DNA of 64,000 nucleotides, taken from Pedobacter sp. SYP-B3415 (GTDB lineage Bacteria > Bacteroidota > Bacteroidia > Sphingobacteriales > Sphingobacteriaceae). The translations under genes and the position numbers were made by a program. Each line of letters begins with the position of its first letter. Positions within the stretch are counted from its first letter, which is position 1. The notes under the pieces were generated by a model. It saw only the letters and a program-made list of their open reading frames with translations, was not told the DNA's origin and did not search any database. Shown piece after piece: positions 60,094 to 64,000 of this stretch. The stretch lies in the NCBI RefSeq assembly GCF_004138205.1, contig NZ_RXNQ01000004.1, positions 1 through 64,000 of the forward strand. Reading direction: 5' to 3'.

Positions 60094-60446
60094 TGAGCAG
60101 GCTCAGCGGGCGCGGCCGGAAAACGAAATTGGAGTCCGCCCTCTGTACCGCGACCTTCTGGCAGCGATTTTAATCGTAGCGCAGGCCGCAGACCTGCAAC
60201 GGGCATCCGGCTGGAAAATCCCGGTGGATCCCGCCTGACGGGCATATTGCTGGCGAATTCCCGGGCCCGGCGCACAGGCATAAAATCGGCCGGGGTACCT
60301 GCCGGCGGTAACAAATGAAGGGGCGTCGCGGTAAGCGAATCACGATACGACCCGTCGTCAGCGGGCTGTTGAGCTTTAGACGCATGTGCGTATATAAATA
60401 ACACAAGCATCAATCCGCCGAGTCTGTAATAAGTTGTTGCTTTCAT
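60087..60446 (-). CDS. Small exported Pro/Arg-rich protein, unknown
   Basis: This 119-residue frame has a convincing signal peptide (LGGLMLVLFIYAHASKAQQ) followed by a low-complexity tail with repeated MPVRR and RMPV phrases and many Pro and Arg. No domain is recognised. The signal peptide is the main support for a real gene. The tail composition resembles noncoding GC-rich sequence, so it may also be a decayed gene. Convergent with the DUF4442 gene. Confidence 0.5.
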   Translation of the reverse strand: MKATTYYRLGGLMLVLFIYAHASKAQQPADDGSYRDSLTATPLHLLPPAGTPADFMPVRRAREFASNMPVRRDPPGFSSRMPVAGLRPALRLKSLPEGRGTEGGLQFRFPAAPAEPAHQ

Positions 60447-60519
60447 CTGGTCTGCATGTTTAGGTCTATCAGAGAAACTCTATCATCGTTGATGCCGCCA
60501 CTTGCCGGATTCCATAAAC

Positions 60520-61374
60520 TTATTTCACTGCACGAACCATACGCTCTTTGCCATGCATATCTTTTCTCAACTCGACGCTTTTAAAGCCAAACGAATAAAG
60601 AAGTTCGACGACCGCCCTGGCAAAATTCGGATTGATCTCAAAAAATAAGGACCCGCCCGGCTTGAGGTCGGCGGCGGCAATTTCCCCGATTACCTCATAA
60701 AAGCCAAGCGGCTCATCGTCTGGGACAAAAAGCGCCATTTGCGGTTCATGCATTAATACATTGATATGCATATTGGCCGCCTCTGCATCGGGAATATAGG
60801 GCGGGTTGCTGATAATGAGGTCGAGCGGAATTTCGCCTGCGTAATCATTTATATCAGACAAGATAAACCGGATGTCTGTACGGTGCCGGTTTGCGTTCAT
60901 CCGGGCAGTGCGCAAAGCCGCCTCAGAAAGATCCAAAGCAGACATGTGCATTTCAGGGAAGTTCTTTTTCAGGGCTATTGCAATGCAGCCGCTTCCGGTG
61001 CAAAAATCCATTACTGACAATGGGGTCTTTTCATTTTTTTCTGATCTGATGGTTTGCGCCACCCAGTCAACCAGTTCTTCGGTTTCCGGGCGCGGTATCA
61101 GTACATCGCCATTCACTGCAAGATCAAGACCGTAAAAGCGTGTCTCACCCGTCAGATGCTGCAACGGATATCCGCCTGCCAGTTTAATTAGCGTGCGTAT
61201 TGACAGATCTATAAATCGGTCATCAATGCTTTTATTCAGCGCTGATTGAAAAGCGGCCCGGTCCAACTGCAGATGGTGCATAGCGAAGGCCGCGAAAATT
61301 GCAGCTGCTTCATCCGGCTCATACATCTCAGAAAGCTGCTTCACATATTCGTTTTGAAGATTTCGAAGTATCAT
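60520..61374 (-). CDS. prmC: Peptide chain release factor N5-glutamine methyltransferase
   Basis: The start at 61374 (MILRNLQNEYVKQL) matches PrmC-type N-termini; the frame would otherwise extend to 61464 across the ribD promoter. The 284-residue enzyme has an N-terminal helical domain, the link GYPLQHLTGETRFYGLDL, LIPRPETEELVDWV, the SAM loop VMDFCTGSGCIAIALKK and the catalytic SNPPYIP. It methylates the Gln of the GGQ motif in release factors. Divergent from ribD. Confidence 0.96.
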   Translation of the reverse strand: MILRNLQNEYVKQLSEMYEPDEAAAIFAAFAMHHLQLDRAAFQSALNKSIDDRFIDLSIRTLIKLAGGYPLQHLTGETRFYGLDLAVNGDVLIPRPETEELVDWVAQTIRSEKNEKTPLSVMDFCTGSGCIAIALKKNFPEMHMSALDLSEAALRTARMNANRHRTDIRFILSDINDYAGEIPLDLIISNPPYIPDAEAANMHINVLMHEPQMALFVPDDEPLGFYEVIGEIAAADLKPGGSLFFEINPNFARAVVELLYSFGFKSVELRKDMHGKERMVRAVK

Positions 61375-61432
61375 GTCGTAAAAGTAAAATTTAAATCGAA
61401 GGTTTGCATATTCTGATCTTACCTTCTTTCTA

Positions 61433-61440
61433 TACCTTTG
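61433..61440 (+). promoter_or_regulatory. Bacteroidota -7 element before ribD
   Basis: TACCTTTG matches TAnnTTTG and ends 4 bp before the ribD GTG start, so the transcript would start at or within the first codons (leaderless). A TTTG at 61403 is farther than the ideal spacing. Confidence 0.45.
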
Positions 61441-61444
61441 CGCT

Positions 61445-62500
61445 GTGAACGACCAATTATACATGCTGCGTTGTCTGGAACTTGCAGCCCGCGGCGCAGG
61501 TCAGGTAAGTCCAAATCCACTTGTCGGATGCGTCATCGTATCAAACGGACAGGTTGTAGGTGAAGGTTATCATGAACGTTATGGTCAGGCGCATGCGGAA
61601 GTAAATGCTGTCAATGCCGTATTTGAACGTTTTGGAGAAACTGAAGCCGCGGCACTTCTTAAAACAGCTACCGTGTACGTGAACCTTGAGCCATGTGCGC
61701 ATTTTGGGAAAACCCCGCCCTGTGCAGACCTGCTGGTGCGGCATGAGGTACGTGAAGTTGTGATCGGCAATACTGATCCTTTTCATGGTGTGAACGGTAA
61801 AGGCATACAAAAACTTCGTGAAGCGGGTATTTTTGTCAAGTCGGGCATTGAAAACGATGCCTGTGCCTGGCTGAACCGGCGATTTTTTACCCGGATAACA
61901 AAACAGCGGCCTTATGTCATTTTGAAATGGGCACAGACAGCAGACGGATTTTTTGCTCCGCGCGATGCGAGTCAGCGGTGGATCTCCGGACCGGAAGCAA
62001 AAAAACTCGTGCATCAATGGCGGGCTGAAGAAGATGCCGTGCTTGTTGGTAAAGGAACAGCCAGGGCCGACCGTCCGCAATTGACGGTTCGCGAAGTCCA
62101 GGGCAGAAATCCGATTCGTGTGCTGGTTGACCGCCGTCTCGAGACCGCCCCTGACAATCCGGTTTTAAACGCCGAGGCCAGAACAATCATACTGAACGAA
62201 CAGAAAAGCGATGTAATCGGTAATCTGCATTATATATCTGTAGAAGACATGGACTTTTACCTGCCACAAAAGATCCTTTATCAGCTCTACCTGATGGATG
62301 TACAGTCGCTGATCATTGAAGGCGGTACGCAGATCCTGAATCTTTTTATCGGTGCCGGTTTGTGGGATGAAGCCCGTATTTTCACGGCCCCTGCAAACTG
62401 GACGGACGGTCTGCCTGCCCCGCTGTTGCCGATCGACCCGGTCGAAACACGTGCTGTCGGCGCAGACCGGCTCCATATTTATAAAAACATCATCCTATGA
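61445..62500 (+). CDS. ribD: Bifunctional riboflavin deaminase/reductase
   Basis: This 351-residue protein has an N-terminal deaminase with the zinc site HAEVNAVNA and LEPCAHFGKTPPCADLL, and SPNPLVGCVIV at residues about 21-31. A C-terminal pyrimidine reductase domain contains WISGPEAKKLVHQWRAEEDAVLVGKGTARAD and IIEGGTQILN. It performs two steps of riboflavin synthesis. The start is a GTG; MNDQLYMLRCLELA fits RibD N-termini well. Its stop overlaps the next gene by 4 bp. Confidence 0.95.
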   Translation: MNDQLYMLRCLELAARGAGQVSPNPLVGCVIVSNGQVVGEGYHERYGQAHAEVNAVNAVFERFGETEAAALLKTATVYVNLEPCAHFGKTPPCADLLVRHEVREVVIGNTDPFHGVNGKGIQKLREAGIFVKSGIENDACAWLNRRFFTRITKQRPYVILKWAQTADGFFAPRDASQRWISGPEAKKLVHQWRAEEDAVLVGKGTARADRPQLTVREVQGRNPIRVLVDRRLETAPDNPVLNAEARTIILNEQKSDVIGNLHYISVEDMDFYLPQKILYQLYLMDVQSLIIEGGTQILNLFIGAGLWDEARIFTAPANWTDGLPAPLLPIDPVETRAVGADRLHIYKNIIL

Positions 62501-63363
62501 TCCTCTTCCTACTTAGCATTATCTGCAGCGTGACCGTCTCGGTGCTGCTGAAACTCGCCAAGAGATACCACATCAGCGTGCCGCAGGCCATTACATGGAA
62601 CTACCTGACGGCAATGGTGGCCAGCTGGTTTCTTTTTAAACCCGATGTAACAGCTTTAAGTAATCCGCAATCTTTTGACATTACGCTTTCACTCGCCTTT
62701 CTGCTGCCCTCCGTGTTCTGGCTGCTTGGTGCGTCCGTGCGGAATTCGGGAATTGTACGTACAGACATTGCTCAACGGCTTTCACTTTTTATTTCCATTC
62801 TTGGCGCGTTTTTTCTCTTTGACGAGCGTTTTAATAGCTTAAAGTGGATGGGGCTTGCTACCGGCCTGGCGGCAATTTGTCTTACGGTTTACCGGCCGGA
62901 GAAGGTGGCAAGAGGGAACAATAACTGGATCTATCCCTTGCTCGTATTTTTTGGTTATGGCGTGATTGATCTTTTGTTTAAAAGAATGGCGCTCATCCAG
63001 GACAGACCTTATACCACGTCTTTATTCGTTGTATTCTGCGCGTCATTCCTTGTTTCAATGATTGCGCTTATCATTATGATAGTCAGGCGCAAAACACGGC
63101 TTCAGCTTATCAATTTCTTTTGCGGCATCGTGCTCGGTTTGTTTAACCTTGGGAATATCGTGTTTTACCTGAAAGCCCATCGCGCATTTGCGGGTAACCC
63201 TTCTACTGTTTTTGCTACCATGAATTTTGGCGTGATCGCATTGGGAACAATAGTTGGCATATTTATTTTCCGCGAACGGCTGAGCAAGCTGAACTATGCC
63301 GGCCTGGCATTGGCCATTGTTTCGATCGTTTTAATCACGCTGTCACAGATCTATGCTGTTTAA
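62497..63363 (+). CDS. EamA/DMT-family transporter
   Basis: This 288-residue protein has about ten membrane segments arranged as two EamA repeats. The second half contains GTIVGIFIFRERLSKLNYAGLALAI, the usual end of EamA proteins. The substrate is unknown. It overlaps ribD by 4 bp and yigZ by 11 bp, so all three share a transcript. A role in riboflavin transport is possible but not shown by sequence. Confidence 0.88.
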   Translation: MILFLLSIICSVTVSVLLKLAKRYHISVPQAITWNYLTAMVASWFLFKPDVTALSNPQSFDITLSLAFLLPSVFWLLGASVRNSGIVRTDIAQRLSLFISILGAFFLFDERFNSLKWMGLATGLAAICLTVYRPEKVARGNNNWIYPLLVFFGYGVIDLLFKRMALIQDRPYTTSLFVVFCASFLVSMIALIIMIVRRKTRLQLINFFCGIVLGLFNLGNIVFYLKAHRAFAGNPSTVFATMNFGVIALGTIVGIFIFRERLSKLNYAGLALAIVSIVLITLSQIYAV

Positions 63364-63967
63364 CGATACATACAAAACAATTGCAGCCCCGGCCGAAGGA
63401 ATTTTTCGTGATCGCGGCAGCAAATTTATCGCTTACGCTTTTCCGGTTCGGAGCGAGGAAGAAGCGCGGGGTAAGATAAACGAGGTACGCGCCATGCATG
63501 CCAAAGCGAGGCATTTCTGTACGGCGCTGCGGCTCAGTCCCGACCGTTCGGTCTTTCGTATAAATGATGATGGTGAACCATCTGGTACGGGCGGGCGCCC
63601 TATCCTGAACGCGCTGCTGTCTGCAGATGTGACCAATGTCCTGATCGTCGTTGTCAGATATTTTGGCGGCACTTTGCTGGGCGTTCCGGGACTTATAAAT
63701 GCTTACCGTACGGCAGCGGTGGAAGCACTGGCTACGGCAACCATCCAGGAGCGCACTGTGAATGACGTGTACCGGCTCGCATTCGGCTACCTGGAAATGA
63801 ATATCGTTATGCGTCTCGTAAAAGATGAAAATATTAAAGTTCTCGCACAGGACTTTGATAACAACTGCACCATGGATGTCGAAGTAAGACAGACAGCAAC
63901 AAACCGGCTACTCGACAAGGTGCAGAAGATTGATGGACTAAGAGCCGAATACATGTATTCGTACTGA
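63353..63967 (+). CDS. yigZ: YigZ/IMPACT (UPF0029) family protein
   Basis: This 204-residue protein has KDRGSKFIAYAFPV-type N-terminus (FRDRGSKFIAYAF), ARHFCTALRL, DDGEPSGTGGRPIL and VVVRYFGGTLLGVPGLINAYRTA, the diagnostic IMPACT/UPF0029 block, followed by a C-terminal DUF1949-like domain. The members are conserved but poorly characterised. It overlaps the transporter gene and ends 33 bp before the window edge. Confidence 0.94.
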   Translation: MLFNDTYKTIAAPAEGIFRDRGSKFIAYAFPVRSEEEARGKINEVRAMHAKARHFCTALRLSPDRSVFRINDDGEPSGTGGRPILNALLSADVTNVLIVVVRYFGGTLLGVPGLINAYRTAAVEALATATIQERTVNDVYRLAFGYLEMNIVMRLVKDENIKVLAQDFDNNCTMDVEVRQTATNRLLDKVQKIDGLRAEYMYSY

Positions 63968-64000
63968 CTAAACTTTACCTGACCTGACCCCTGTATGATG

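Overview
The window looks like chromosomal DNA of an aerobic Bacteroidota, most like the Sphingobacteriaceae (Pedobacter-like). Reasons: two SusC/SusD pairs, lipoproteins, promoter elements of the TTTG-N19-TAnnTTTG type, OmpA/TSP3 and gyrA-TPR arrangements common in this group, and a gyrA, hemF, prmC and thi complement of that style. No species is claimed.

Layout. 1-2.16 kb is accessory DNA: an IS256-type transposase cut by the window edge, a decayed tyrosine-integrase N-terminus, and a tRNA-Lys(TTT) that may have been the attachment site. 2.3-12.7 kb holds an SSS-family transporter, then an operon for oxidative breakdown of L-fucose (or D-arabinose): LutABC, a keto-deoxy-fuconate dehydrogenase, a FAH-family hydrolase, a mutarotase, a fuconolactonase and a fucose dehydrogenase. 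A LacI regulator and a GH97 glycosidase follow. 14.7-18.4 kb has a three-copy hairpin repeat array, a fasciclin lipoprotein, a tiny low-complexity lipoprotein, an MFS transporter and hemF. 19.1-24.1 kb has two paralogous TPR proteins and gyrA (minus). 24.3-30.4 kb is a TPP-riboswitch-controlled thiamine operon thiS-C-(TenI/ThiE-like)-D-E-G-H. 30.4-34.6 kb is a dinB-dnaE (error-prone polymerase) cassette, followed by an OmpA-family protein. 36.2-37.8 kb is a gene-free sink of interspersed repeats.

37.8-58.3 kb (all minus) is a large polysaccharide utilisation locus: GH172 (DUF2961), SusC, SusD, lipoprotein, DUF6786-like lipoprotein, FucI, FucP, ribulokinase AraB, GH116, then a second SusC/SusD pair. 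FucI paired with AraB, without fuculokinase or aldolase, fits D-arabinose -> D-ribulose -> D-ribulose-5-phosphate. With GH172 and GH116 this suggests a D-arabinan (actinobacterial cell-wall glycan) utilisation locus. Upstream of it lie two palindromic sites 100 bp apart that match a site in front of the distant lacI gene. This suggests one LacI regulator may join the oxidative fucose operon and the PUL, whose sugars L-fucose and D-arabinose share stereochemistry.

58.7-59.4 kb carries six tandem ~139-bp hairpin units of the same family as the 14.7-kb array. The right end (59.6-64 kb) holds a DUF4442-like thioesterase, a small secreted protein, prmC, and ribD-EamA transporter-YigZ.
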